Below are positions 22,237-34,316 of a DNA stretch of 64,000 bases, piece by piece (the first letter of the stretch is position 1; every line of letters starts with the position of its first letter). The position numbers and the translations under genes are program-made. The stretch covers positions 90,507-154,506 of the forward strand of contig MU619277.1 in NCBI GenBank assembly GCA_025201805.1, read 5' to 3'. Source of the stretch: Parasitella parasitica. Lineage: Eukaryota > Mucoromycota > Mucoromycetes > Mucorales > Mucoraceae. Under the pieces are notes generated by a model. That model searched no databases. It was not told the DNA's origin and saw only the letters and a list, made by a program, of their open reading frames with translations.

Positions 22237-23563
22237 CTAATCCAATTGCCATACATTGTCTTGAACAAATTCAGCAATTGATTCAAAGAAACCACTCTAA
22301 TGAAAAACAGTGTTGGTCGAAACAAACTACGACAAGTGCAAATAACAGCTTGATTCCTACCTGCATACATGTATCGTTGTGTGTTCCATTCTCAAAATCT
22401 CTCCAAACTTTGACTCCACTTGTTTGCGATATGCTGTATAACTTTGCCATGTGTCCGGGAGGAACTAGCTCGTCTTTCAGGCTGGATAGAAATAGTATAG
22501 GAACATGGTGAACGTATTTGATCGTCTTGTAAGATCTCCATGTTTGATGCACCAAATACACCAAATGTCTTAATGCTGGAAATATGTGTGGGACGAGTAG
22601 AGGCTGTTGCAAATTAGCCTTTGCCTGGTCTTTTCAAAAATATTATACTTACCACGCTCAAAAACGTATTTTCAATAATCAATGCGTCAAACTTATCCTC
22701 ATTTCTCGATACAAGACTGATCGCAACTGATCCCCCCAGAGATTGACCGTAAGCTATTAATTTGGTATGTTTAAGAATTGGATGCTGTTTAATGTATTCA
22801 AGCATAGTCTAAATATTTATGTGTTACAAAAAAAAATACCCCATTAATTTTTTGTAGTTACCTGCGCGTCAATTTTAAGCCCTTTTTCAGTAGCTCTTCC
22901 TTCGCTGAGACCATATCTTTTCCCTTCCATGTCAATGATAATTTGCAGTGAAAAACAAAAATAAAACTTACCCTCTATACGACAGCATAACCACATTGTA
23001 ACCTAATTTCTTGTAAAATACTTGGGCAATTGGCAATCGATGACCCTGTGAATATTTTGATTAATGATTGTCACTCATTTTTATGTTGAATTGTGGTAGC
23101 CTAGACACACACGATCCAATCCCCCCCCCCTTTTTTTTTTCATAAAATAAACCCCATTCATTTACCATATTTCCAGTATGTGCCTAGAAAAATTCTATTT
23201 GTTACTTCGTTGCAATTGGTGAGAAAACAAATCTACTTACATGAAAACATACTACAGTGGGCGATTGTATCGCAACTTCTTCGCCGCGCTGAATCATGAC
23301 ATAGGATCGTATTTTATATCCATCTTTAGTCACCAATATAACTTCTTTATCAGGCAAGCCATATTGTGATGGTCTTGCCACCTAATTTTTGATTTTGTGA
23401 ATATAAAACTACGATAAAGCACATCAATACTTACTACTGTTCTTGACCCGGTCGGGAAACCTGCTGCATACAATAATTCGCACTGGTAGGTATATAGTAG
23501 TAATGACAGTGCTACCGTCACAGCGATTGCAAAGTATAATAAATATAGCAAGTAAATGATCAT
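22237..23563 (-). CDS. Bem46/ABHD13-like alpha/beta hydrolase
   Basis: Eight minus-strand exons fit in phase: 23563-23435, 23381-23241, 23183-23166, 23045-22972, 22916-22862, 22808-22653, 22603-22361 and 22296-22237, giving 291 residues. One exon is only 18 nt and encodes AHTGNM. The N-terminal hydrophobic helix (MIIYLLYLLYFAIAVTVALS) is a signal anchor. Catalytic features are YGQSLGG (nucleophile Ser), KDELVPP (Asp) and NGTHNDT (His). YRGYGLSEGRATEKGLKID before the elbow is characteristic of Bem46/ABHD13. In fungi Bem46 proteins localise to ER and eisosome-like sites and affect polarity or ascospore germination; the substrate is unknown. The frame is open upstream of the chosen ATG but contains no other ATG. 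Confidence 0.92.
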
Positions 23564-24258
23564 TGGATCTTCTGTTGAAAAAATTCGAGCAAAGATAAAG
23601 TAAAGAGATAGAGAGAAAGAAAAAGAGATTGCTGCTGATCTCAAGGACGCTTCCTTTTTTTCTCTACACTAGAAATATTAAAAGAGGATGAAAAAGCAGT
23701 GAACGGTCGACAAACAACAAGCTCAAGAAAACCCCATTTCTCACGTGATACCCCCATCAAAAAACCTCAACAAGTCAATCTCTTGAAACTATCAAAGCCA
23801 ATATCGATTCAAAAACTATAAGAGAATATAAATTTGTGTCATTTCTGAACTTGCATCAATCATTAAGACGTTGACCAATCTTGGTCAATTCATATTCCCA
23901 AAGCATGAAAATATATTCAAACTAGGAAACCATGTCTTTCCAAAAAAAGGTTTGGGGGTGGAGATCAAGGAGATTCATTTTTTCACAGGCAATTCACTCA
24001 CTCAACCATGGCGTTTTAAACAACCGAAGTAGAACCATTATACATTTCCTACGCTATTGAAAATAAACAATGTGGGCCTTCGAGTATATAATGCTTACAC
24101 GACCAATTGAAGCCAAATGCAGCCATGTTTAGCTTTGTACCTATGTTGAAAATCCCTGAAAAGAATGTAATGTAAAATAGATTGAAAGACAAACAGTCTT
24201 GCTAAAACGATGATAAAGGATTATGCGCCCATATTTTATTAATTGAATATTCATTCCA
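23564..24258. other. Divergent intergenic region, Bem46-like / verprolin-like
   Basis: Shared upstream region of two divergently transcribed genes. Pyrimidine-rich tracts lie next to the minus-strand start. No gene or assignable regulatory site. Confidence 0.4.
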
Positions 24259-24690
24259 ATGTCTTATCCTTCTTCGCCTCGAGGAAAAGTGCCTCCGCCT
24301 CCCCCAATGAGGCAAAATACAGAGAGAAGAACCATGCCAGCTCCTCCTCCACCAGTCAGCAATAACACAAGACACAATCATTTGCAGGAAACTAGCATGC
24401 AATCACCACTAAATCGTTTATCGACAATTCCTGTGCAATCAGCTTATCATAGTGTCGATATTGAGTTTCCTGAACCACCACAAACGGAAGCTGGTCGTTG
24501 GACTTTTCGTTCTCAAAAGGAATTTCCTCCTCCACCACCTTTTGAAAAAAAGTTGAAAAGATATCCCACAGGTGCAGAAACTGGTAGCTGTAAGATGGTC
24601 ATATTGTCTTGTAAAGCAAACTGATTACTCAAATTTTACTTGATTGTAGCGATTCCTATCGATTTATCCCATCTCCAGGTATATCAGTAG
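24259..24690 (+). CDS. Small verprolin/WIP-like proline-rich protein
   Basis: Two exons, 24259-24589 and 24650-24690, give 123 residues. The N-terminus is poly-proline (GKVPPPPPMRQ, MPAPPPPVSNN). The C-terminus reads EAGRWTFRSQKEFPPPPPF and then YPTGAETGSSIPIDLSHL once spliced. This matches the C-terminal WASP-binding segment of verprolin (yeast Vrp1: R-W-x-F...D/E-F/L-P-P-P...YPSG...G-S-x-x-P-L/I-D-L). WIP proteins stabilise WASP/Las17 and promote Arp2/3-driven actin assembly at endocytic patches. At 123 residues it is far shorter than Vrp1 (about 800) and no N-terminal WH2 actin-binding motif is evident. It may be a minimal paralogue or miss upstream exons. Confidence 0.75.
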
Positions 24691-25439
24691 AACGACTCTT
24701 TTTTTTTTCTTGCAATAAAACAACCCATTTTGCGTAACAGTTTCGCACCTACTATTTTACAACAATACCCTTTTTATAATGCTCAGGGCAATCAGGAGCA
24801 CGCTAAATTTGGAGGAACCAATTGTACACGTCTCGAGTATCATACCTCAACGAATGCATATCTCAAAGATAGATTGATAATGAAGAAAGAATGAATGGTT
24901 TCGCAACAAAGCTTGTGGTTATGGATCACCAAGAAAGAATTTGCTTGTTAGATCTGAACCAGGATGACACTTTAAATATAGGTTGAAGTTTCTGCAAGTT
25001 GAGTTAGATTTAAATAAGCTGATATGCTGTAGAATATGGCTTCAAAGTCTTGAGATTACGTTTCTGTGGTCTGTGTTGGTGATACAATTTGGACTCTTGC
25101 GGTATCAGAAAAAACTGAATCTAAGGAGTCATGTTAACGACTCACTTTTTTCATCGAGACATTGGGAGTCTGTGTGTAAGTTTTTAGTCTATTGTAGAGT
25201 AGATTACTTTTTGTTTTTTAGCACATCCATTTCCATAAGCTCCTCTACTACTGCAGCGACCATTGATACATCCTATTCTACCCCTAGTTTGTTGGTAAAC
25301 TACAAAATCAATCATGTTTTTTTAAACTTCAAACCTTTGTATTGATAGAGTTCAGACAGTCACCAGCATTTGTTGGGCTGATGTGCTTTTCTATTTCAAC
25401 ATTTCTTTTTCTTTTTACAACAGTTATTTAAAAGCAATC
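24691..25439. other. Spacer between the verprolin-like and STE50-like genes
   Basis: No complete gene. Coding-like patches occur at about 24740-24890 and 24894-24982 (MNGFATKLVVMDHQERIC and LLDLNQDDTLNI) but they end in stops and could not be joined to either neighbour. They may be relics or unrecognised 5' exons. Confidence 0.35.
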
Positions 25440-27052
25440 ATGGAGCATGTATTAATGTGGGATGAAAGTAGAGTGACTAAATGGATGTCTGGTATTGGCT
25501 ATTCTTCATATGAAAAACTATTTAAAGGTAATATCATGATTTTCATCATGATGTTGGTTATTGATATTCCCTTTTCAGAACAAGGCATCACGGGAGATGT
25601 TCTCGTCAATCTTGATCATGAATCATTGCGAGATCTATCCATACTCACAGTAGGGCAGAGAATGGATTTGCTGAAGAATATTTACCAATTGAAAATGCAT
25701 TATCGAGTCCCTGTGAACGAATGGGACTACATACCACCAAGTATGTTGTGTTGTTTCTATTGGAATCGAATGATACTAATCCGATTTATAGGTGTTTTAT
25801 ATGAAACTGTAAAAAAAAAAACTGTGTCATTTATTCACACGACGATCCATATTTAAAGTTTTTATTGTTTATTGTAGGATTGGTTAGGACAAAATGGAAT
25901 GGCAGACTACAGAAAGATTGAAGCAGCATTTCAGGAACGAGGTGAGGCTGCTTGCATGCGGGACAAAAGTGGGTAACTTTATTCATATTTTTGTTAGATG
26001 CCCGTATAAAAAGATTGACCGAGGATTTGCAGAGAATGAACCTTGATATGACTATATTAAAAGAAGAAATTGGACATATAATAAAGCTAAAAGACAAAAA
26101 GGTTAGACATTCGTGATCAGGAACTAGGGAGAAGTTGACTTTTTTTTTTTAGTCACCCCTGGATGGCAATGGTATGAAATCATCCACGCCAACAAAAACA
26201 TCTTATCACAGCACCAGCAGTAAACATGTCAACTCACCCACAAAGATCAACAATAGCGATCATCATCACAACAATAAGCCTTCAACGGACGAGAAACTCA
26301 CGCCCAATGTAATGATCAACGATGGCGGAGCAATCAAGGTGTATGGAGACAAGATATCCAAAATTGAGCATGAGCCAGAGTCGTCTAAAAACGTTCGATT
26401 GTTGCTTGATGATCCCACATCCAAAGTGATTACATCTGCACTTAAAAAGTACAATGTTGTGAGCGATTGGCAACAATACGCTTTATGGATCCAGTACGGC
26501 CTACACGATAACATGCAAGGTAAATATTTGTAAACAAGCAAACAAATCATTAATACTAATCTAGCAACATCATTAGAACGCGCTTTAGGTTATGACGAAC
26601 GGCCTTTAAGAATCTCGCAAAAACTAAAAGAAGCTAAGCAGAACCCAGTTTTTGTACTAAAGCATGTTAAAGATAACAAACCGTTCATTCCACCAAGCTA
26701 CAGCAACCCCAGGCCTGCCCCACCCAAACCTTATGATAGCAATAGTAAATCGTACAATAATAACAATAAATCATCGTCGCCACTTACTAATACCAATACA
26801 ACAACATCGACTGCAACTATGGCAACGACAACGCCTCCTTTGTCTGGAAAGGGTGGGTTTGAAGTGACAATTCCCGCTGCGTCTTCTTTCGTTGCATCCC
26901 CCACTACCTTGTCACCTTCCTCTGCAAAAAAAACCCCTCCACTGCCAGCGCCAGCCCCTCCACCGCAGCCTTACACGAATGAACTTGGTCTAGACAATGC
27001 CATTGTCAATGCCATCTTCTCCATCAATAACGACACAACACAGAACCCATAG
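25440..27052 (+). CDS. STE50-like MAPK-pathway adaptor (SAM + RA domains)
   Basis: Seven exons fit in phase: 25440-25527, 25579-25740, 25792-25808, 25878-25941, 25998-26101, 26153-26519 and 26565-27052, giving 429 residues. The 17-nt third exon restores the frame. Residues 1-75 form a SAM domain (VTKWMSGIGYSSYEKLF, EQGITGDVLVNLDHESLRDL). A coiled coil follows (RIKRLTEDLQRMNLDMTILK). Residues of the sixth and seventh exons form a Ras-association domain (IKVYGDKISKIEHE through LERALGYDERPLRISQKLKE and NPVFVLKHV). The tail is Ser/Pro-rich. This is the domain order of Ste50/Ste4, adaptors linking Cdc42 and Ste20 to the MAPKKK Ste11 in mating, filamentation and osmostress signalling. That role in this organism is inferred. 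Confidence 0.9.
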
Positions 27053-27187
27053 GAAATAAAAGCCGGGTGAAACTATAAATTTTTTTTTGCATGAAACCAT
27101 CCAAATGGAGTTCCAATGAGCTGATTTATGTGGCCAGATATTGGAAGCGAATCAATCATGTAATAAAACAGAGAGTTCCCAGTGCCA

Positions 27188-27229
27188 AACACACACACAC
27201 ACACACGCACACACACTCTCACGCACGCC
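27188..27229. repeat. (CA)n microsatellite
   Basis: An imperfect CA repeat grading into CACGC/CTC units, about 100 nt upstream of the eEF3 start, within its probable promoter or 5' UTR. Likely length-variable. Confidence 0.85.
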
Positions 27230-27325
27230 CGCTTCCTTTTTTCTATTAGAATAATTGTCTCCTCCTTTTTCTTTTTTTCTTTTTCCTTCTTCTCTTTACC
27301 CTTTGACTGATAATTTCTTTTAACT

Positions 27326-30300
27326 ATGGATATTCCCAACTCCAGTACTGCTACTGGCGCCGCAAGAGCCGCCGATCGTAGTAAGCGTCGCTCGTTGACA
27401 GAGCTTCAAAAGCCTAAGCGTTTCCGTATTGGTGAAAAGGAATCTGAAGAGGCAAAGCAAGCTTTGAACAAATTACTGGCTGCCACTGATGAGGCTGAAC
27501 GAAAGCAATTGGCTGAACAATGTGCTGGTTTCGCCAACCATTATGGTGTCCTCGCTCTCAAAACTGGTCATATTTGGCCCGCTATCTCTACTGAGCTCTT
27601 TGCCAAGAAGATCCGCTCCCCTCAAGTCCTGGGTGCTCTTGCTTTGACTCAAGCGTTGATTACGTCCAATGCTCTTTTACGCGGCCAACTTGAACCTCAT
27701 TTGATTACCTTGTTGAATCCTCTTCTGGAACTGCAAGGCGGTAAGGACAAGGCCATTTCTGAAGTTTCTGCTGACGTTGCTCGTAATCTGGTCAAAGCCT
27801 TCAATCCCATTGCCACTCGTCATGTCATATCCTATTGTCTTGAAGGTCTCGAAAATTCCAAAAAATGGCTTACAAAGATGCTCTCTCTTGAGATCATTGA
27901 AATTCTGGCTACTATCAACCCCATGCAAGTTTTGGTGTGTTTGCCTGTTGTGATTCCTGTGGTTTCTGACTGTATGTGGGATACCAAGCCCGATGTCAAG
28001 AAGGCTGCCACAAATTGTATGACTACCATCACTGCTCTCTTGGATAACAAGGATATTGAACGTTTCATTCCTGCTGTTATTGAATGTATCAACAATCCTG
28101 AAAAAGTGCCAGAAACTATTCATCAGTTGGGTGCTACTACTTTTGTCCAAGAAGTCGATGCTGGAACTTTGGCGTTGATGGTCCCTCTTTTGAGCCGTGG
28201 CCTAAAGGAGCCTAAAACTCCTATCAAGCGTAAGTCTGCTTTGATTATCGACAACATGTGTAAGCTTGTCGACGACCCTGAGGTGGCCGCTCCTTTCCTG
28301 CCTCTTTTGCTGCCCGGCCTTGAGCATGTGCATGAAACTGTTGCCGACCCCGAATGTCGCGGTGTTGTCAAGAAGGCTATTGAGACTTTGAAGCGTATTG
28401 GTGGTGGCGCTGATACCGCTACTGTCTTGAGTAACGAACAGAAGCGTGAAAAGGTCGAGAGCACCTTGGACAAGCTTATGACTACAAAGCTTGAAGGTTT
28501 CTTTGCCCCTGTTCGCAAGTATATGGCTAAGCTTTCTTTGGCACTTGTTTTGGCCCGCGACTACGATCGTAATGCTTGGATTGCTTCTATGTCTCCTCAT
28601 GCTGCTACCTGGCTCTTGGTTACTGGTCGTGAAAAAGAAGACGGAAGCGAGGAACTTGACTCTTCTGCTGAAAAGCTTGCTTTGGCCATTCTCTCTTCTT
28701 GTGAAGAAGCCATTGCTCCCAAAGACACTGAAGAAGAGGAACTCGAAGAAGGAGAGGAACTCTGTAACTGTGAGTTCTCTCTTGCTTATGGTGCCAAGAT
28801 TTTGTTGAATCGTACTCATTTGCGTTTGATGCGTGGTCGTCGTTATGGTCTCTGTGGTGCTAATGGTTGTGGTAAATCCACTTTGATGCGTGCTATTGCC
28901 AACGAACAAGTCGAGGGCTTCCCTCCTCGCTCCGTTTTGAAGACTGTTTATGTCGAACATGATATCGATGGTTCTGAGGCAGATACTGGTCTTGTTGATT
29001 TCATTGATGCTTCTGAAGGTGTCGAGTGTCATGACAAAGCAGAAATTGCTCGTATCCTCAAGAATTACGGTTTTACCGATGAAATGGTCAACCATCAAGC
29101 TATTGGCTCTCTTTCTGGTGGCTGGAAGATGAAGCTTGCTCTTGCTCGTGCCATGTTGATGAATGCTGATATTCTTCTTCTCGATGAACCTACCAATCAC
29201 TTGGATGTTGTTAACGTTGCTTGGTTGGAGAACTATCTCTTGGGCCTCAAGACTGTCACGTCGATCATCGTATCTCACGATTCTGGTTTCCTCGATCACG
29301 TTTGTACTGATATTATCCACTATGAGGGCAACTACAAGTTGAAGCGTTATCGGGGTAATCTTTCAGAGTTTGTCAAGAAAGTTCCTCGTGCTGCTGCTTA
29401 CTATTCTCTGGGTGCTGCTCAAACCGTTTTCAAGTTCCCTGAACCAGGATATCTTGAGGGTATCAAGACTAAGGAACGTGCCATTTTGAAGATGAAGAAT
29501 GTTGATTTCCAATATCCTGGTTCTTCTAAGAAGCAATTAGTCGACATTTCTATGCAATGTTCTCTTGCCTCTCGTGTTGCTGTTATTGGTCCTAACGGCG
29601 CTGGTAAGTCCACTTTGATCAAGCTGTTGACTGGTGAGCTTGAGTCTGAAGTTGGCACTGTCTGGAAGCATCCCAATTTGCGTATTGCCTATGTCGCTCA
29701 GCACGCCTTTCACCATATTGAAAAGCATTTGGATATAACTCCTAATGAGTATATTCAATGGCGTTATGCTACTGGCGAAGATCGAGAAGAACTTGACAAG
29801 AATGATCGTATGAATGAAGGGGCTAACAAGAAGGCCTTGGAACAAGTCTTTATCATTGATGGCGAGAAGCGTACTATCGAGGAACTTGTTGGCCGAAGAA
29901 AGCTCAAACAATCTTATGAATATGAAGTCTCTTGGGTCGGTCGTTCTTCTGTCGATAATACTTGGATTTCTCGTCAAAAGCTTGAAGATATGGGTTTCGG
30001 TAAGAAGATTGCTGAGGTCGACTCTGCTGAAGCTGCCAAGATGGGTCTCAATCGTCCTTTAACTGCTAAGGAAATTGAAAACCATTTGGAAGAGGTTGGA
30101 CTTGAGCCTGAGTTTGCTTCTCACTCTCATATTCGTGGTCTTTCTGGCGGTCAAAAGGTCAAGCTCGTTATTGGTGCTGCCATGTGGAACAAGCCTCACA
30201 TGTTGGTTCTTGACGAACCTACGAATTACTTGGATCGTGAATCTCTCGGTGCTCTTGCAACTGCTATTCGTGAATATGGTGGTGGCGTCGTTATTGTTAC

Positions 30301-30577
30301 TCACAACCGTGAATTTTCTGAAGCTCTTTGTAACGAAGTATGGATGGTTGATGATGGTCATTTGACTCCTTCTGGTCACAATTGGGTTTCGGGCAATGGC
30401 GGTACCCAAATCAAGGAAGAAGAACAAGAAGATCAGGTTGATGCTCAGGGTAATACTGTCAAGGCTACTCAAAAGAAGAAGAAGTTGACTTCCAAGGAAC
30501 TTCGCAAAAAGAAGAAGGATCGTATGGAACGTCGCAAGCGTGGCGAGGAAGTTTATACAACAGACGAGGAATTGTAA
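27326..30577 (+). CDS. TEF3: Translation elongation factor 3 (eEF3)
   Basis: A single exon of 1,083 codons. Residues up to about 350 are HEAT repeats. Two ABC ATPase domains follow: the first with Walker A GANGCGKST (near residue 510), signature LSGGWKMKLALARA (near 595) and Walker B ILLLDEPTNHLD. The second has Walker A GPNGAGKST (near 754), signature LSGGQKVKLVIGAA (near 938) and Walker B LVLDEPTNYLD. Between ABC2 Walker A and signature lies the chromodomain-like insertion that contacts the ribosome, and the C-terminus is Lys-rich (QKKKKLTSKELRKKKKDR). eEF3 is an essential factor of fungi that promotes E-site tRNA release. Yeast Yef3 has 1,044 residues. Codon use is far more biased (GGT, GCT, AAG, CGT) than in neighbours, as expected for a highly expressed gene. 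The ATG has a pyrimidine-rich leader. Confidence 0.98.
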   Translation: MDIPNSSTATGAARAADRSKRRSLTELQKPKRFRIGEKESEEAKQALNKLLAATDEAERKQLAEQCAGFANHYGVLALKTGHIWPAISTELFAKKIRSPQVLGALALTQALITSNALLRGQLEPHLITLLNPLLELQGGKDKAISEVSADVARNLVKAFNPIATRHVISYCLEGLENSKKWLTKMLSLEIIEILATINPMQVLVCLPVVIPVVSDCMWDTKPDVKKAATNCMTTITALLDNKDIERFIPAVIECINNPEKVPETIHQLGATTFVQEVDAGTLALMVPLLSRGLKEPKTPIKRKSALIIDNMCKLVDDPEVAAPFLPLLLPGLEHVHETVADPECRGVVKKAIETLKRIGGGADTATVLSNEQKREKVESTLDKLMTTKLEGFFAPVRKYMAKLSLALVLARDYDRNAWIASMSPHAATWLLVTGREKEDGSEELDSSAEKLALAILSSCEEAIAPKDTEEEELEEGEELCNCEFSLAYGAKILLNRTHLRLMRGRRYGLCGANGCGKSTLMRAIANEQVEGFPPRSVLKTVYVEHDIDGSEADTGLVDFIDASEGVECHDKAEIARILKNYGFTDEMVNHQAIGSLSGGWKMKLALARAMLMNADILLLDEPTNHLDVVNVAWLENYLLGLKTVTSIIVSHDSGFLDHVCTDIIHYEGNYKLKRYRGNLSEFVKKVPRAAAYYSLGAAQTVFKFPEPGYLEGIKTKERAILKMKNVDFQYPGSSKKQLVDISMQCSLASRVAVIGPNGAGKSTLIKLLTGELESEVGTVWKHPNLRIAYVAQHAFHHIEKHLDITPNEYIQWRYATGEDREELDKNDRMNEGANKKALEQVFIIDGEKRTIEELVGRRKLKQSYEYEVSWVGRSSVDNTWISRQKLEDMGFGKKIAEVDSAEAAKMGLNRPLTAKEIENHLEEVGLEPEFASHSHIRGLSGGQKVKLVIGAAMWNKPHMLVLDEPTNYLDRESLGALATAIREYGGGVVIVTHNREFSEALCNEVWMVDDGHLTPSGHNWVSGNGGTQIKEEEQEDQVDAQGNTVKATQKKKKLTSKELRKKKKDRMERRKRGEEVYTTDEEL

Positions 30578-32537
30578 AGTCTTTTTTTGTAGATTATTTA
30601 TTTCGTTCTTCATATACATACTCTTGCTCCTCTTCTATTAAAGTTTATTTTAAGCTCTTATTATAGTGGCGTATTATTATCTATCAAGTGTTGCATCAAT
30701 CAGGAAAACGTGGGTATATACTTACCTACTGGTTTAAAGCAAAACAATTGAGAAAAGGGAGCTCAATAAAGAAAGAAATGGACGAAGTTGATGACTGATG
30801 TTATACTTGCTTGATACTAGAAGAATTTGATTTTCATAAAGGCCACTTCGTTTTGTCTTTCTAAGAGTGGCCAAACAGATTTTTTCAAGGTTAGTGAGAT
30901 TTAGTTGGGTAGTCTGTTTGATTCACCAAGAAAATGCGCTTCCTAGACTTTCTTTTTCTTTTTTCCCAAGTTGATATGAATACCGTTATGATACAGTAGT
31001 TATAATTTGAGTAGACCCTCATGCATATAATAGTTTTTTATGATTAAATGAGGTGCGAAAGTCAAGAGCACTGTCGATAGCTACATTTTTCTTGTCTTAC
31101 CGAATAGTATTATTGAAAATGATTCATTGGGAGCTTTAGTATTCTTCTTTCTTAAGAAATAAATTATTACAGACTTGTACAATATCTGCAATGCTATAGA
31201 TTTGCTCATGACATGCTATAGACATGCTACATATACAGATATGTACCAAGACGAACACCAAGTGATATACACTCAGACATGCACTATTAATATAGACTAA
31301 GTAAGACTATACTAGACATTCTATACGCTTATGGATCGATATTAGTAAATTTCGTATGGAAAATTGATCAGCGTACCTCGGGTAAAGTCTATCTTCTCAT
31401 TCAGATAATAGATCCAAGATATCTTTAGTCTCCTGAGATGTCGTTTAGCTCGAAATTAAAGCTGCTAATGAATCAGAATTGTCGTGTACGTTAAATTATG
31501 ATGATGGAGCATTTATCCATAGCTTAACTATATAGAGGTTTATATACCTGGGCAGTAGATGAACTGGATCATTATGCACTTTTCGATTTGATAATAAAAC
31601 CTATGCATTTACCAACTTCACAATTATATTTTTTTATTTTCATTTATTCCAGTGAATCTATATGACATCTTATATCGAATCCACAATCTTTGCCGCAATA
31701 TAAGCATTTAATGATCAGATATTGAATTCCTCAGCTATATGTGTGTTGATTTAAAATCTGGTTTTATGATCGATAAGTATAAACAATGATAAATAACACA
31801 TTATAGCGATAGTATCTTCAAACAGGAGACGGAAAACAAAAACACGTGATTATATTTCAACCTCCAACACAGAAATCCGAAAAACGTTTGATAGGGACAT
31901 TGCCCAGTAGAAACCAAGGTATGCTCAGATAGCGATGATTATGCCTGATCTTAAGGCTCATAAGACAGTGTTTATTTTGCTATTTATGGTAGCCCATCAG
32001 CATTTATATGCGATTTTGGTATGGTTTCTGCAGATAACTTTCTAGATAATCAAGTAATGTTTAAAAAAAATTTAGATCAAATCTTATCGATAATTTATTA
32101 TAATTGGTATAATACGTCATAAGTGAGCATGAACAGAACGTGGTATGAAGGGACTACTTCATTAAGACATGGCAAAGAGACGTGAATGGCGCCGTTGAGT
32201 GGCTGTAGATCTTAATCCTGGGAAGATTGGTACTAGCCTATGACACTTTGATCCTGAAAATGGGGTTAAATCCTGATGGTGTTCTTACACTATAATTTTA
32301 TTATAAAGAACAATCTATCATTTTTTACGCATTTGGGCTCTTGTCTTACTGGGACAGATACAAATAGCCAAATCTTAGGAAATTCTATGTCACGGCTACG
32401 GTGATTCGCTCAAACTCTTATTGATATAGTGAATCTAACTTGGAACCGCCTGTATAAAGATGGTCAATAACTCTCTTTATTTAAAAGTTGATTGTTTGCA
32501 AGTAAGAGAGAGAGGGTACTTTTTTTTTTGTTTCTAA
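30578..32537. other. Long AT-rich spacer after eEF3
   Basis: About 2 kb with no supported gene on either strand. The eEF3 3' region has T-runs and a TATTAAAG signal near 30637. Beyond this no ORF, tRNA or clear repeat was recognised. Confidence 0.5.
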
Positions 32538-34143
32538 TTAGTCTATCAAAATAGTTTGCCCAAATGCAGTTGTTATAAATTTAGTAGATGTAATATTCAC
32601 TCCTTTGCTATTGACAGCAACGGTCGGTGAAATAGATGAAGCAATCGAATCGTCGTCTTGATCCACCACTTGTGTCTGATTCTTCAAGTCATTTGTATAT
32701 TTTTGCCAAATACTGTCTAATGTTTGTCTAGGAGCTAAATAGTGCTCATCCGACATCATAAATGTACCCCAGTGAATGCCAACTGACACGCGAGGACAGC
32801 CCAAGTCGAAATGTGCTTTGATAGCATCTTCAGGACCCATGTGAAGATGCTTCATTAACTGTGTAGGCATGAAACTACCAATTGGAATAGCTGCTAGAGT
32901 GATAGGAGCATACAGGTTACCAATAGCCTTGAATAGCTCAGGAGAATAGCCAGTGTCACCACTAATTTTTTATTAGTTGATTCATGCACTTCTGTATAGA
33001 TGGCGAGCTTACCAAAAGAAGATCTTGTCGTTTTTTGCTTTAATAACATAGCTGCACCAAAGCGTGTTATTTTTTTCAAAAGGTGTTCGTGATCCACTCC
33101 AATGCTATGAAAAGTAATCAATACTTCTGCGTCAATGTTTGTATAACTGATTTTACCATTGCAGGCACACAAGCAATCATTAAGTCAGAGTTTTTATGAC
33201 AAACCTCCTGCCACCAGTCCAATTCTACGATGTTGGTTACACCTCTAGTTACGAACCAGTTTTTCAAACCAAGGGGGATATACCAAACAACAGAATTTCC
33301 CAGCTTTTTCACGGCAGATTCATCCAAATGGTCAAAATGATCATGAGAAACTACAACTATATCCACATTATCGACAAAATCCTCTAATGGACAAGGTATA
33401 GGCCTTAATCTTTTGGGCCCAAAATAATCGTTAATCGAGCATTTGCTAAACACAGGATCAGACAAGATAGTCAAACCGTCAATTGTCATAAGACAGGTGG
33501 ATTGACTGGAGTAGTACAGAAAAAGCCCCATCAATACAGTGTCAAATAAAAATATTTTTATACCTTACCCAAACCAGGTGAATGTTACCGATTTGCTTGC
33601 GTTTTTAATTTGATTCAAGTTTGGTTTCATCACGGGTAGTGTTCTTTCGAGTTCCTACAGTGCAATTCATCATTTATACGTCTTTCAAGATAAAACATAA
33701 GCAAAGCTTACCTTTTCACATTTAGGTATGCCATTGCCTTTCCATCTGCCCATCCAGAACAATACAGTCTTGTAAAATGGAATTTCTGTCCATTCATCGA
33801 AAGGGTTTACAAAGCGCTTTTCAATGCGCAAACTGGCATATTTCTCTTCTGGCCGTTTAAGTGATTTCCTTTTATTTATACCTTTTTGACGGAGTATTTC
33901 GATGTCATGATGATGTTGAGTGCTTGATTTGTGATACCAGTAGTAGGCAATAGCTGTAGCAGCAGCAGTTACAGTAACTAAAACTGCTGTTTGGTGATGG
34001 CAGTAGAATTTATAGGCAAGGTTGCTGCTTTTCACTCGTTTCAATACTTGAGGCATCGTATAAGAGCAAAACAGGGAAAGAGAAGAACCTGCAAATAGCT
34101 TTTTTCTAGAGGTACTTGATATTTTCTTTATCCTTTCCGCCAT
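32538..34143 (-). CDS. NAPE-PLD-like metallo-beta-lactamase-fold hydrolase
   Basis: Five minus-strand exons fit in phase: 34143-33712, 33654-33569, 33505-33157, 33104-33013 and 32961-32538, giving 460 residues. The N-terminus is basic, followed by a hydrophobic helix (TAVLVTVTAAATAIAYYW). The beta-lactamase fold carries the zinc motif SHDHFDHLD (H-x-H-x-D-H, residues 227-232). Splicing restores PAMHWSGSRTPFEKNNTLW (a later metal-binding His) and FCGDTGYSPELF (the bridging Asp). GPEDAIKAHFDLG and VGIHWGTFMMSDEHYL complete the family pattern. NAPE-PLD hydrolyses N-acyl-phosphatidylethanolamines to N-acylethanolamines; yeast Fmp30 is the mitochondrial inner-membrane counterpart that affects cardiolipin. 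The presequence and helix fit that location (inferred). Start to the upstream neighbour's stop is 173 bp. Confidence 0.92.
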
Positions 34144-34316
34144 TGTTTGTTGTTTTTTCTTTTAATTTAAGAAAAAAAAGGGGGTAGGGTACGGAGAGGA
34201 GAGTCTCTTTTTATACAAATGTAGAAAAAACAGTGCAATTGTTTGTCTATATTACCAATTGGCGAACATGAAACTTTATTCCACACTGAAAACTGGAATG
34301 AAACAAGACATTATCA

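Noticed and set aside
28202-29320. 372-codon minus-strand frame inside eEF3
   Set aside because: Antisense shadow created by the strong codon bias of eEF3.
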